Translations under genes and position numbers: made by a program | DNA from: an uncultured Alphaproteobacteria bacterium | GTDB lineage: Bacteria > Pseudomonadota > Alphaproteobacteria > RF32 > CAG-239 | Assembly (NCBI GenBank): GCA_934273635.1 | Contig: CAKQSV010000017.1 | Location: forward strand, 1 to 24,702 | Direction: 5' to 3' | DNA length: 24,702 nt | Part shown: piece by piece, positions 1-7,361 of the stretch | Numbering within the stretch: position 1 is the stretch's first letter | How the letters are laid out: every line of letters starts with the position of its first letter | The notes under the pieces: generated by a model | What the model was told of the DNA's origin: nothing | What the model saw: the letters and a program-made list of their open reading frames with translations, nothing else | Databases searched by the model: none

Positions 1-341
1 CCGTCGGCACCGGCAACGCTCTTCATTGAACTTTCGGCACTGCAAAGCCTGCTCGGTTTCATGGCTCCGGTGCATTTGGAAACCGGAATCACATACCCCA
101 TTGAGGCGCATTGCGTCTTAACGTCAATCTCCCCCGACTTAAAATCAAGCTTGCTGTCCGATTGTAAAAAACTCACACTCGCATATTTGGTATATGAAGT
201 TGTAGGTTTTGACCTAGTTGTAAGGTTGGGTTTGATTTGATCTACGAGGTCGGTGCCTGATGATGATATAAGCCCCGCACTGACATTAACCGTTGTTGCA
301 CACAACAAAATAAGTATGCCAAAACATAAGCGCATATTCAT
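1..341 (-). CDS. Secreted Cys-rich modular protein, N-terminal fragment
   Basis: The reading frame opens at 341 and runs off the left edge, giving 113 visible residues. An AAGAGG Shine-Dalgarno lies just upstream of the ATG. Residues 1-22 form a signal peptide (hydrophobic core about 5-19, ending in VSA). A Ser/Thr/Lys-rich stretch follows, then from residue 78 a Cys module of the form CaSMGY...KC...RLC. The same module (CeSLGY...EC...LLC) sits right after the signal peptide of the protein encoded at 20896-22344, and again as CEAQGY...DC...HC inside the large protein at the right edge. I infer membership of the same family of secreted Cys-rich proteins; the function is unknown, perhaps adhesin-like. 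The C-terminal part lies outside the window. Confidence 0.75.
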   Translation of the reverse strand, partial: MNMRLCFGILILLCATTVNVSAGLISSSGTDLVDQIKPNLTTRSKPTTSYTKYASVSFLQSDSKLDFKSGEIDVKTQCASMGYVIPVSKCTGAMKPSRLCSAESSMKSVAGAD

Positions 342-501
342 AAGACACCTCTTGTATAAAACTAAATCAAAACCTACGACTCTAACTTATCATAAAAAAT
401 CTAATTGCACAACAACTTTTTAACCTCATACTTTTTTCTGTCCATATCCTCTATCATGAACACTAAAAAAACAAAACTATGGCAACTTAATTTATTTTTT
501 A

Positions 502-507
502 TATAAT
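502..507 (+). promoter_or_regulatory. Candidate -10 element for the LprI-like lipoprotein gene
   Basis: A perfect TATAAT lies 39 bases upstream of the ATG at 547, in an AT-rich intergenic region. No convincing -35 hexamer is found 16-18 bases upstream, so this is only a partial promoter assignment. The 342-546 gap otherwise holds the divergent promoter of the gene at the left edge, including a GACTC (GANTC) site at 378-382. Confidence 0.4.
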
Positions 508-546
508 AACTACAATGAAACAGCTCAAACCGAAGGGACTGAAAAG

Positions 547-1620
547 ATGAACAAAATTGCAAACGTTGTACTTTTGACAATTTTTGCCGTTGTCGGCTGT
601 AAAGCTGAAAAATCTCCATGGGAAGATACCTGGGAAATGGGCAGATATTCTCACACCTCAGTCGGAACCCTAAAAATAACAAATTGCCACAACAATATTT
701 GCGATTTTAACATAGGCACCCTAAACGGGTCGCATACTTGCTCTCTGAACGGAAAACTAAAAATCAATGGCACCACAGCCAAATATCACGAAACACTGAA
801 CTTTTTTGAAAACGAACCACCGCAGGAAGCAATCGTAAATTTCAAATTGGATGAACAAAAAAACACCATAACCGTCAACGGCAACGCCAACTGTCGTTTT
901 TTCTGTGGTATGCTGGGCTATTTTGAAGGCGATTATGAAAATACAAATGCGCCTCTGCGTTTTAAAACAAGTTTTGATTGTTGGGCAAAAAATTTGACCG
1001 ATACGGAAAAAACAATTTGCGCTCATGAGGATTTAGCCCAAGCCGATAAAGAAATGCACCAAAAATATGCAAAAGCCATGTCTCCCCAATGGAAAAATAA
1101 TCGTGCAAAGTGCCAAACCGATGTGACCTGCTTGTGGAATTTCTATGTCAATTCCCTTAAAAATGAATATATAACCGCCGGTCATCATACCATAAATCTT
1201 TACGAATATATGGGCAATTTAGATAAAGATGAATTGTACTATCCGACTGATTTTGCTTTGCTTGATGATTATTTCCGCACCAATATGGATAATGCCGATT
1301 ATGAAGAGTGGAAAGCGGCATTTAGTCAAATATCTATGACGGATAACAGCTGTCATAAATGTTACTACCATAGCTATGGCTTGGCAGGGATGTACACTAT
1401 TATAGAATCTGCATTTTATATAAATCACAATGAGATTTGGCTGGCTTTTTTGCATTTAGATCACAATGGCAATAATAAGAATAATTGCATTGTCGTATAT
1501 GCGCCGGAAGGAAAAACCATAAAAGATATTCCCGAAAAATATAACAACTGGCTCAACCGCCTAACCCCTCATTTTCCAACCGGCATCAACCTGAAACACT
1601 TCCCCACACCACTGAGCTGA
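547..1620 (+). CDS. Lipoprotein with LprI/DUF1311-like domain
   Basis: The 357-residue product has a lipoprotein signal peptide with lipobox VVGC (Cys18), so it should be a membrane-anchored envelope lipoprotein. Residues about 143-200 match the LprI/DUF1311 pattern: FDC at 143-145, a TxTEKTIC stretch ending at Cys158, an LAxAD/KxM helix, then the CxxDxxC pair Cys189/Cys195. Some members of that family inhibit lysozyme; others are uncharacterised. The region before it (20-140), with several Cys, may be a beta-rich domain, and the last 150 residues match nothing I recognise. An AAGGG ribosome site precedes the ATG. The gene stands alone and is separated from the convergent rpoZ by a bidirectional terminator. 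The lipoprotein call is firm; the inhibitor function is only suggested. Confidence 0.75.
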   Translation: MNKIANVVLLTIFAVVGCKAEKSPWEDTWEMGRYSHTSVGTLKITNCHNNICDFNIGTLNGSHTCSLNGKLKINGTTAKYHETLNFFENEPPQEAIVNFKLDEQKNTITVNGNANCRFFCGMLGYFEGDYENTNAPLRFKTSFDCWAKNLTDTEKTICAHEDLAQADKEMHQKYAKAMSPQWKNNRAKCQTDVTCLWNFYVNSLKNEYITAGHHTINLYEYMGNLDKDELYYPTDFALLDDYFRTNMDNADYEEWKAAFSQISMTDNSCHKCYYHSYGLAGMYTIIESAFYINHNEIWLAFLHLDHNGNNKNNCIVVYAPEGKTIKDIPEKYNNWLNRLTPHFPTGINLKHFPTPLS

Positions 1621-1650
1621 AAAATCCAACTCATAATCATTTAAAACACC

Positions 1651-1680
1651 AAAAAAAAGACCGGTATCAAACCGGTCTTT
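1651..1680. terminator. Bidirectional Rho-independent terminator
   Basis: A perfect 10-bp stem AAAGACCGGT (1656-1665) / ACCGGTCTTT (1671-1680) with a 5-base loop lies between the convergent lipoprotein gene and rpoZ. An A8 tract on its left provides the U-tract for the minus-strand rpoZ transcript, so it should terminate best in that direction. Confidence 0.85.
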
Positions 1681-1703
1681 CGCAACATAAACAATCTGCG
1701 GGA

Positions 1704-2186
1704 CTACTCTTCGTCGTTCAAATCATCGGCGCCAAAGTCGTCACCCATATCATCGCCCATATCCAAAGCGTCGTCATCAACATCGTCATCGGCGCCGGCG
1801 TCAACCTCAGAGTCAAGGTCAATGTCGTCATCATCGCGAACCTGCATGGCGTCAGACATTTCATTATCAAGCAACACGCCGGAAAACTGGTCGTCCAAAT
1901 CGGCCAATTCTTTTTCAGCGGCCATAATTTCCATTTCTTCCTCTTCGGGCTCTTCAACCTCGACATACTTCTGCAAGCCCATAACCAAAGACTTCTGCAA
2001 CTCTTCAACACTGACGGTGCCGTCGGCAATTTCGCGCAATGCCACCACGGTGTTTTTGTCATTATCACGAGGCAAAGTCAAAGGAGAACCGGACGCAATA
2101 TCTTTTGCGCGCTGAGCGGCAACCATCAAAAGCTCATAACGGTTAGGAATTTTATCAATACAATCTTCTACTGTAACACGTGCCAT
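1704..2186 (-). CDS. rpoZ: DNA-directed RNA polymerase subunit omega
   Basis: The 160-residue protein starts MARVTVEDCIDKIPNRYEL, with AAQRAKDIASG at 24-33, NDKNTVVALREIADG at 42-56 and a following helix: the standard omega fold that wraps the beta' subunit C-terminus in RNA polymerase assembly. Residues about 76-160 form an extremely acidic tail, dominated by Asp and Glu with almost no basic residues and ending in GDDFGADDLNDEE. The tail roughly doubles the conserved core; alphaproteobacterial omegas commonly extend past the core, but this one is long and very acidic. The ribosome site is weak (CGGGAA). The gene has its own candidate promoter, is downstream of the DUF4139 pair on the same strand, and ends at a strong terminator. 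Confidence 0.95.
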   Translation of the reverse strand: MARVTVEDCIDKIPNRYELLMVAAQRAKDIASGSPLTLPRDNDKNTVVALREIADGTVSVEELQKSLVMGLQKYVEVEEPEEEEMEIMAAEKELADLDDQFSGVLLDNEMSDAMQVRDDDDIDLDSEVDAGADDDVDDDALDMGDDMGDDFGADDLNDEE

Positions 2187-2222
2187 TTTAGTTTTCCCGT
2201 AAAATTAAAAACGTTTTCGTCC

Positions 2223-2251
2223 CTTATACATACTATCCGCAGCAAATGCAA
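2223..2251 (-). promoter_or_regulatory. Candidate rpoZ promoter
   Basis: Read on the minus strand, TTGCAT (2251-2246) and TATAAG (2228-2223) are separated by 17 bases, about 37 bases before the rpoZ start codon. The -10 matches 5 of 6 consensus positions and the -35 only 3, so the call is tentative. Confidence 0.45.
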
Positions 2252-2277
2252 TAACAAAATTAAAAAATATTGCAAAA

Positions 2278-3531
2278 TTAATTACTAATCTCAATCGGCG
2301 CGGCGATAATATTATACTCTGCCTGCTGAAAAGAATCGCGAAGAAGTTTCCGATTCTTAAAAGCCTCCAACACGTCGTGACGCGGCACCTCGTGCATTCT
2401 CAACGCCGCCTGCATATTCAAAAACTGCATTTCGGCTCGTTTATCACCCAAAATCTCGCGCATATCCTGATTATAAACACCCAGTGCATAAGCCTTGAGC
2501 GACAAGACGGTCGAGTGGCTCAATGTTGTCATCCGATAAGCTCGGATGGTTTTGTCGCAGGTATAAGCCCACTCCTCGGGCGTAAAACCTTCTTGCGCCA
2601 CAATGCGCTTCAAATATTGCTCTTGTCCGGCAACACGCATTTTTTGCACCAAGCGACGACAAGGATAAATCAAGTCCTTAAACGCATTAACCGGCAACGC
2701 GGTGTGTTTTTGACTTTCCCACATATCAATCAGAGCGCCCGCGCCATAAACTTTGGCCATAACCTCCACATTACCCTGAATTTTATTCAGCTCTGGAATA
2801 GTTTTGACAAAAGCGCGAATATCGCCACTGCTGAGCGGGGAGTTGGGCGTAATGTTTATGGTGCGCAAATCACTGCTGTCCAACCCTTTTTGCGCCACGC
2901 TGTCCGGATAAAACTCATCCGCCGGCACAATTTTTTTAATCAGATCATACAGTTTGTTGTTTCTGACTGATTTGATATTCATTTGCTTCGGGCGCGGCAT
3001 TTCCACCGGCGTCATATTTTCAGACCAAGCCTCCGGCATCAGAAAAAAATACAAATACGGCGACAAAAACTCCAAATCCTCCACATCGGCCAACTGTGGC
3101 GCAATCCGAGTCGGAAATTTGTTTTTGGTCTCTTTTATCCCCGGCATATTCAAAATTTTTTCCGAGATTGTCGGCACCGTGTGCAAATAAGGACCAATGT
3201 ATTGATAATATTCGGGCGGAATCATCTCCAACGCCGAGAGCAACGCCTCTTCATTAGCGGCTTTCACCCGTTTGTCGGTGCCGCCATAATCATTGATTGT
3301 GGCGCGAAACACCGCGTCAAACAAGTTGCCGATATTCCAGTGCCAATCATATTTGCGGTCATAAACAGTATGTTTATCGCGATAATCTTGCAACAACGTG
3401 TCATAATCCGGCAGATTTTCACTCAAATCCACCTCAAAATATTTGTCATATTTATCCCGATTGGGGATAGCCGCCGCAGCCGCGGAAATTGTCAACACCG
3501 CGCCGACAAGCGCCCCGATTATCCTACGCAT
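2278..3531 (-). CDS. Secreted protein of unknown function
   Basis: The 417-residue product has an N-terminal signal peptide (MRRIIGALVGAVLTI then an Ala-rich run, cleavage near residue 21). The mature protein is mostly helical and charged, with no internal membrane segment and very few Cys. I recognise no domain. Its start codon overlaps the stop of the DUF4139 gene by 8 bases (ATGCGTAG) with no good independent ribosome site, so it is probably translationally coupled and the two products probably act together in the periplasm or outer envelope. No terminator separates it from rpoZ, but an rpoZ promoter candidate lies between. The gene is well supported; the function is not assigned. Confidence 0.75.
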   Translation of the reverse strand: MRRIIGALVGAVLTISAAAAAIPNRDKYDKYFEVDLSENLPDYDTLLQDYRDKHTVYDRKYDWHWNIGNLFDAVFRATINDYGGTDKRVKAANEEALLSALEMIPPEYYQYIGPYLHTVPTISEKILNMPGIKETKNKFPTRIAPQLADVEDLEFLSPYLYFFLMPEAWSENMTPVEMPRPKQMNIKSVRNNKLYDLIKKIVPADEFYPDSVAQKGLDSSDLRTINITPNSPLSSGDIRAFVKTIPELNKIQGNVEVMAKVYGAGALIDMWESQKHTALPVNAFKDLIYPCRRLVQKMRVAGQEQYLKRIVAQEGFTPEEWAYTCDKTIRAYRMTTLSHSTVLSLKAYALGVYNQDMREILGDKRAEMQFLNMQAALRMHEVPRHDVLEAFKNRKLLRDSFQQAEYNIIAAPIEISN

Positions 3532-4954
3532 TTATTTTTACAAACCTAACCTTAAAATTAAGCACCGCGCTCCCCTGCGCCGGAACTTCAACCTCCCAAC
3601 GCGCTTTATGAGCGTCAACCTTCACGCTGTTGATATTTTCAGAGACGATTTTCCAGTCATCATACAGATTTTGTTCAAAAGCCACCTTAACCGCGGTGTT
3701 TTTGGCGTTCATAAAACTAACGCTCACCTCCGCCTCCGAGGTATTGTCCGCCACTTTGTTGACGCTCAAAATCTTGCCCGAAGCCGTCACGTCAAAAGAT
3801 TTTCCGACCGACAGTTCACTTTCTTCACCAACTGCCAACGGCTTAAACGCCGCCTCGCCTGCAAACAGCATATTGCCGCGGCTGTCACGGTCATAAAAAC
3901 GCATAACGCCCTGCGGCAGCGGCTCGCCCAAGTTTGATTCGTTGTTATTAACCAGCTTTACCACCACTTCGGTGTTTTGTTTTTTAAAACTGTCTCCGTT
4001 GGTCGACACCGCCATATACAACGGCGAAACCAAGCGATATTCTTTGGCAAACTTAATTTTATCTTTGTTCAGCAAACTGACTTGCTTGGTCTGATTGTCG
4101 GCAATAGTAATTTTTTCGGGCAACGGATAAACATGATACTCTCCAACCGCCTCTTCCTGCGGCATGGATGCCCCAACCGCGGTCTCCGCCATATAAGCAT
4201 TGCGCGCGGCCTTCATCATCAGCATCGGGCGCGCCGCGTCTTGAGACACGATATTAGCCTCACCGGCAACCAACTGCACTTTGGCTTTGTTATAATCAAT
4301 ACCCGAGGTGTTGTTAATCCCGACCCACGCCTTCAAATTCAACTCGTTTTCAGAGACAAACTCCGCCACATAATTGGTTGTCCATTGCAAACCGCCGGTC
4401 AAATACAACAGGCTTAGCTTGCGGCTGCCCGATTCCGGCGCCTCAACACCCAGAGACAACGACGGCTCCGACTGCAAATTCTCGGGCAGACTGTCCCAAA
4501 TAATCCGCCCGGGGAAGTCAAATTCAATACCATACCCGAACTGCAACACCGGTCGTCCGGCATAAACATCAACAATCCGCGCCTTGTCATAAACATTGCG
4601 TCCTTTGTCTTCATCCCAAATCACGGTTTTAACGATTTTACCGATGTTTTCTTTAGCCACGTTTTGCGGTGACAGCATTGCAAAATTATAGCTCTGCTCT
4701 CTGACGGTCATATTGTCGGCATTAACAATCACCGATTCCGGCTTGAGTTGCGCCGACACCCCGCTGAACAAAACCGAACTTTTACCGCTCGGCAATCTGA
4801 CTTCTCGCGTGTCTTGAACCAACGCAACGTTGTTATAAATACTTAACGCCAATTCATTTTCGCCGTCATTTTTAAGGGTAATGTCAGCCTTGACCGCGGT
4901 TGCCAACAGCACCAACGCGCTAACCCCGCTCAAAATACCTGAAAATTTTGCCAT
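3524..4954 (-). CDS. DUF4139 domain-containing secreted protein
   Basis: The 476-residue product has a signal peptide (MAKFSGILSGVSALVLLATA, cleavage near VKA). The first ~150 residues fit the N-terminal beta region of the family (YNNVALVQDTREV, then LPSGKSSVLFSGVSAQLKPESV). Residues about 178-235 carry the DUF4139 signature, including YLTGGLQWTTNYVAE, a WVGINNTSG turn and KVQLVAGEAN. The C-terminus is beta-rich, ending in AQGSAVLNFKVRF. DUF4139 proteins are widespread secreted beta proteins without a settled function. A perfect AGGAGG (4959-4964) sits 4 bases from the ATG. It is divergent from gcrA across a 149-bp gap and overlaps the unknown secreted gene downstream. Confidence 0.88.
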   Translation of the reverse strand: MAKFSGILSGVSALVLLATAVKADITLKNDGENELALSIYNNVALVQDTREVRLPSGKSSVLFSGVSAQLKPESVIVNADNMTVREQSYNFAMLSPQNVAKENIGKIVKTVIWDEDKGRNVYDKARIVDVYAGRPVLQFGYGIEFDFPGRIIWDSLPENLQSEPSLSLGVEAPESGSRKLSLLYLTGGLQWTTNYVAEFVSENELNLKAWVGINNTSGIDYNKAKVQLVAGEANIVSQDAARPMLMMKAARNAYMAETAVGASMPQEEAVGEYHVYPLPEKITIADNQTKQVSLLNKDKIKFAKEYRLVSPLYMAVSTNGDSFKKQNTEVVVKLVNNNESNLGEPLPQGVMRFYDRDSRGNMLFAGEAAFKPLAVGEESELSVGKSFDVTASGKILSVNKVADNTSEAEVSVSFMNAKNTAVKVAFEQNLYDDWKIVSENINSVKVDAHKARWEVEVPAQGSAVLNFKVRFVKINA

Positions 4955-5030
4955 ACTGCCTCCTAAAACTGTTTAACCTAATATAAAACATAAAATTGCA
5001 AAAAAAAAGTTATAAATGCAAATATTGCTA

Positions 5031-5042
5031 GACTCGTTGAAA
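5031..5042 (+). promoter_or_regulatory. GANTC site next to a candidate gcrA promoter
   Basis: GACTC at 5031-5035 is a GANTC site, the methylation target of CcrM in Alphaproteobacteria. It abuts TTGAAA (5037-5042), a possible -35 for the downstream gcrA gene, with a weak CATAAC about 18 bases further on. GcrA is known to act at promoters carrying methylated GANTC, so self-regulation is plausible. One site in a gap this size is not statistically remarkable. Confidence 0.35.
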
Positions 5043-5103
5043 ATATTAACTTAATATAGCCATAACTTTTACAGTAAAACATTTAGCGTAAGGAGATAAA
5101 GCA

Positions 5104-5667
5104 ATGCCATGGACTGACGAAATGGTTGAAAGCCTCAAAAAAATGTGGGATGAAGGTCTGTCTACCGGAGAGATCGGAAAACGCCTCGGCGTCTCCAAAA
5201 ACTCCATTGTCGGCAAAGTGCACCGTTTGCAGTTAGTGGCTCGTCCCTCCCCGATTAAAAAGAAGGCAGATACCGAAGAGCCCAAAACCACCAAATCTGT
5301 GGAAAAGAGCAAAGCAAAAGCGGTAAAACCAACGCCGGAAGCCGAGCCCGCTCCCGTTATTGCCGAAACCAAACCAGTACCGGAACCGACAACAAAACCG
5401 CAACCGACCGCTAAGCCGAGCGTTGTCGCCAAGCCGCAGACCAAAGACAAAGAGTCATTTATGAACGTGTCTATTCCGGTTTCTCATGCGCCTAAAAAAC
5501 CCGGCGACAAAGTAACCGTCACCGATTTGGACAATCACACCTGTCGTTGGCCGATTGGCGACCCTAAGGATGAAAACTTTCACTTCTGCGGCGCCAATGT
5601 TCGCATTGGTCAAACCTATTGTGAAGAGCACGCCGCCATCGCTTATGTGAAAAACCTCAAAAAGTAG
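5104..5667 (+). CDS. gcrA: GcrA-family cell-cycle regulator
   Basis: The 187-residue protein begins MPWTDEMVESLKKMWDEG, followed by LSTGEIGKRLGVSKNSIVGKVHRL, the characteristic GcrA helix-turn-helix that recognises promoters containing methylated GANTC. Residues about 55-120 are a low-complexity Lys/Pro/Glu/Ala linker. Residues 146-187 hold the conserved C-terminal domain that contacts sigma-70 in Caulobacter GcrA: TCRWPIGDP, HFCGA and YCEEH, with three well-placed Cys and a His. Length is close to the Caulobacter protein. The ribosome site AAGGAG (5090-5095) is 8 bases from the ATG. The gene is divergent from the DUF4139 gene and is followed after 9 bases by a RgpF-like gene that lacks its own clear ribosome site. 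Confidence 0.95.
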   Translation: MPWTDEMVESLKKMWDEGLSTGEIGKRLGVSKNSIVGKVHRLQLVARPSPIKKKADTEEPKTTKSVEKSKAKAVKPTPEAEPAPVIAETKPVPEPTTKPQPTAKPSVVAKPQTKDKESFMNVSIPVSHAPKKPGDKVTVTDLDNHTCRWPIGDPKDENFHFCGANVRIGQTYCEEHAAIAYVKNLKK

Positions 5668-5676
5668 TCGGCTTAA

Positions 5677-6543
5677 ATGACCAAACTCCCTGCCAAACCC
5701 GTTGCGGTGCATTTGCACCTCTACTATACCGATATGTGGTCGGAGCTGCGCGCGCAACTGCAAAATCTGGGTAACACACCTTACGATCTGTTTGTCACAC
5801 TGGTGGCAGACAATTCCAAGCTGGTTGCCGAGATTAAAAAATTTCACCCGCAAACCGAGATTTGGTTGGTGAAAAATATGGGCTATGACATCGGACCGTT
5901 TATGGTTTTTCTCAACCGTATCAACCTCAACAATTATTCCTATATTCTCAAACTCCACAGCAAGCGCCCGTCCAATGGTTTGGGCATTAAAAACAACGGC
6001 TACCCGATTTCGCGCTATTATTGGAAAGTGCTGTTGAGCGAGGCGCTTATCGGCTCGCCCGAGATTTGGCAACGAAACCTTCAGGCTTTGTCCGAGCAGC
6101 CGGAACTTGGCATGATAGCCTCGCCCTACCTGATTAAAAAATCCGATAAGTGTGACGAAAAACTCACGCCGACCGTCATCGCCAACCTGCAACAACTCAA
6201 CCTGCCGCCGTTGCAAAAATATTCTTTTGTGGCCGGCACCATGTTTATTGTCCGCGCCGAATTGTTTAAGCCCTTGCAACACCAATACACGCTGACCGAT
6301 TTTCAAATCACCGACGGCAAGATCAGTGACGGCACTTTTGCCCATGTGATGGAGCGTTTGTTCGGCGCCGTGATTGAGGCACAGGGTTTTGCAATCAAAG
6401 GTTTTGCCACCAACCGCCGTTTTTTATGCCACGCCGTCTGCCAAAATATTCTCACTTTTTTCTATCAAAAGAAAATCACCAAAAACAATAAGTTGTTGAT
6501 TAAAATTTGCAAAATTCCGGTCTTTCAAAAAAAATTATCTTAA
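5677..6543 (+). CDS. RgpF-type rhamnan synthesis family protein
   Basis: The 288-residue product matches the RgpF (rhamnan synthesis F) family: AVHLHLYYTDMWSEL at the start, YDLFVTL, NMGYDIGPFMVFLN, YILKLHSKRP near residue 100, a GTMFIVRAELF segment, and DGTFAHVMERLFG near 221-233. Family members occur in rhamnose-rich polysaccharide and LPS O-chain assembly and are often fused to glycosyltransferases; this is a stand-alone domain without signal peptide or membrane segment. The exact sugar cannot be read from sequence. The C-terminus is Lys-rich and AT-rich. It follows gcrA by 9 bases without a clear Shine-Dalgarno, suggesting co-transcription, although no functional link between the two is obvious. 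Confidence 0.82.
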   Translation: MTKLPAKPVAVHLHLYYTDMWSELRAQLQNLGNTPYDLFVTLVADNSKLVAEIKKFHPQTEIWLVKNMGYDIGPFMVFLNRINLNNYSYILKLHSKRPSNGLGIKNNGYPISRYYWKVLLSEALIGSPEIWQRNLQALSEQPELGMIASPYLIKKSDKCDEKLTPTVIANLQQLNLPPLQKYSFVAGTMFIVRAELFKPLQHQYTLTDFQITDGKISDGTFAHVMERLFGAVIEAQGFAIKGFATNRRFLCHAVCQNILTFFYQKKITKNNKLLIKICKIPVFQKKLS

Positions 6544-6560
6544 ATTTTTATCAAAAAAAA

Positions 6561-6586
6561 TGAACCGTTCTTCCGCGCATATCGTT
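6561..6586 (+). promoter_or_regulatory. ECF-sigma-type promoter
   Basis: TGAAC (6561-6565), 17 bases, then CGTT (6583-6586) matches the common ECF promoter layout (GGAAC-like -35, CGT-type -10). It lies about 24 bases before the first gene of the sigma-factor cluster, with an AAGGAG ribosome site at 6598-6603. This is the expected position for an autoregulated ECF operon. Confidence 0.6.
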
Positions 6587-6609
6587 ATAGCAGATGTAAG
6601 GAGATTAAA

Positions 6610-6864
6610 ATGAGTGACATTTCAAATCTGATAAAAGAGGCCAAACCGCTCTATCTGGCGCGCAAACGTCAAAAACAGCGGTTTCAAAAGGTCTGTGCCG
6701 CCGCTTGTTGCGCCTGCTGCCTGTTTTGGCTGGCCGGTGTCGGCACCCCCGAACCTGACTTGTCTTTTAACATTGAAGAAGAGTTGTATTTGACCGAGAC
6801 CGGTGGCGCGATTGAAGATTTGGGCTTGCCGACTGATGACTTCGGACTTTTGAAAGTCAGTTAA
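6610..6864 (+). CDS. Small single-TM protein, candidate anti-sigma factor
   Basis: The 84-residue protein has a 26-residue basic, amphipathic N-terminal segment, one membrane helix at about 27-45 unusually rich in Cys (Cys29, 33, 34, 36, 37), and an acidic C-terminal tail predicted to be outside the membrane. Its stop codon is directly followed by the ATG of the ECF sigma gene. This layout (about 90 residues, one TM, short cytosolic segment) resembles the CnrY anti-sigma of the CnrYXH nickel/cobalt system, and the start MSDISNLIKEAKPL is similar in pattern to what I recall of CnrY. Anti-sigma function is inferred from context and topology; there is no domain I can name with certainty. The start is fixed by AAGGAG 6 bases upstream. 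Confidence 0.65.
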   Translation: MSDISNLIKEAKPLYLARKRQKQRFQKVCAAACCACCLFWLAGVGTPEPDLSFNIEEELYLTETGGAIEDLGLPTDDFGLLKVS

Positions 6865-7359
6865 ATGCAAGACATTATCTCTTCTTACCGCAACAAAATC
6901 CGTGCAATAATCAAAAAGATGACCGGTTCAAACAATGAAGACCTTGAACAGGAAGTCTACATCCGCACCTGGCGCAGCTTTTCCCGCTATCAGGAGGAGG
7001 GCAAACTCGGTCAATGGATTGGCGTTATCACCGCCAACCTCTGCCGCGACTATTTTAAGTCTAAGGCGCAACTTGCCGCCGCCAAACAAAGCACCGACGA
7101 CGAGGTCTTAGACAACATTGCCGCCGCAGATAATCCCGAGACGATTTTTGACGCGCGAACCCGTCAAAAAATCATCCTCAAAGCGGTCAACAGCCTGCCC
7201 GCCAAAATGCGCGAAGTTGTCATTTTGCACGAATTTGAAGATTACAGCTGCGGGCAGATTGCCCAAAAACTCAAAATATCCGAAGGCACCGTCAAATCGC
7301 GTTTGTTCAATGCCCGCAAGATATTGGCTCAAGTGCTTAAACCCCTGCAAGGAGAATAA
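6865..7359 (+). CDS. ECF-family RNA polymerase sigma factor
   Basis: The 164-residue protein has sigma region 2 at about 8-75 (DLEQEVYIRTWRSFSRY, QWIGVITANLCRDYFK) and region 4 at about 112-158 (LPAKMREVVILHEFEDYSCGQIAQKL followed by the helix ISEGTVKSRLFNARKIL), with no region 3: a standard ECF size and architecture. It begins immediately after the small membrane protein, which is probably its anti-sigma, and ends 2 bases before the Spy-like gene. A TGAAC-N17-CGTT element ahead of the cluster is a likely self-activated promoter. The neighbours suggest an envelope-stress or metal-responsive regulon. Which ECF group it belongs to cannot be decided by eye. Confidence 0.92.
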   Translation: MQDIISSYRNKIRAIIKKMTGSNNEDLEQEVYIRTWRSFSRYQEEGKLGQWIGVITANLCRDYFKSKAQLAAAKQSTDDEVLDNIAAADNPETIFDARTRQKIILKAVNSLPAKMREVVILHEFEDYSCGQIAQKLKISEGTVKSRLFNARKILAQVLKPLQGE

Positions 7360-7361
7360 CC

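Noticed and set aside
1704..2186. Frameshift or low-complexity artefact in the rpoZ tail
   Set aside because: The frame is continuous, the stop is followed by a proper terminator, and acidic tails are known on some alphaproteobacterial omegas.
2983..3549. 188-codon plus-strand frame opposite the unknown secreted protein
   Set aside because: The minus-strand frame has a signal peptide and is coupled to the DUF4139 gene; this one has no start signals and a non-protein-like composition.
5455..6345. 296-codon open frame on the minus strand opposite gcrA and the RgpF-like gene
   Set aside because: It lies wholly antisense to two genes with clear family motifs, has no ribosome site and its translation resembles no protein; a codon-bias shadow.
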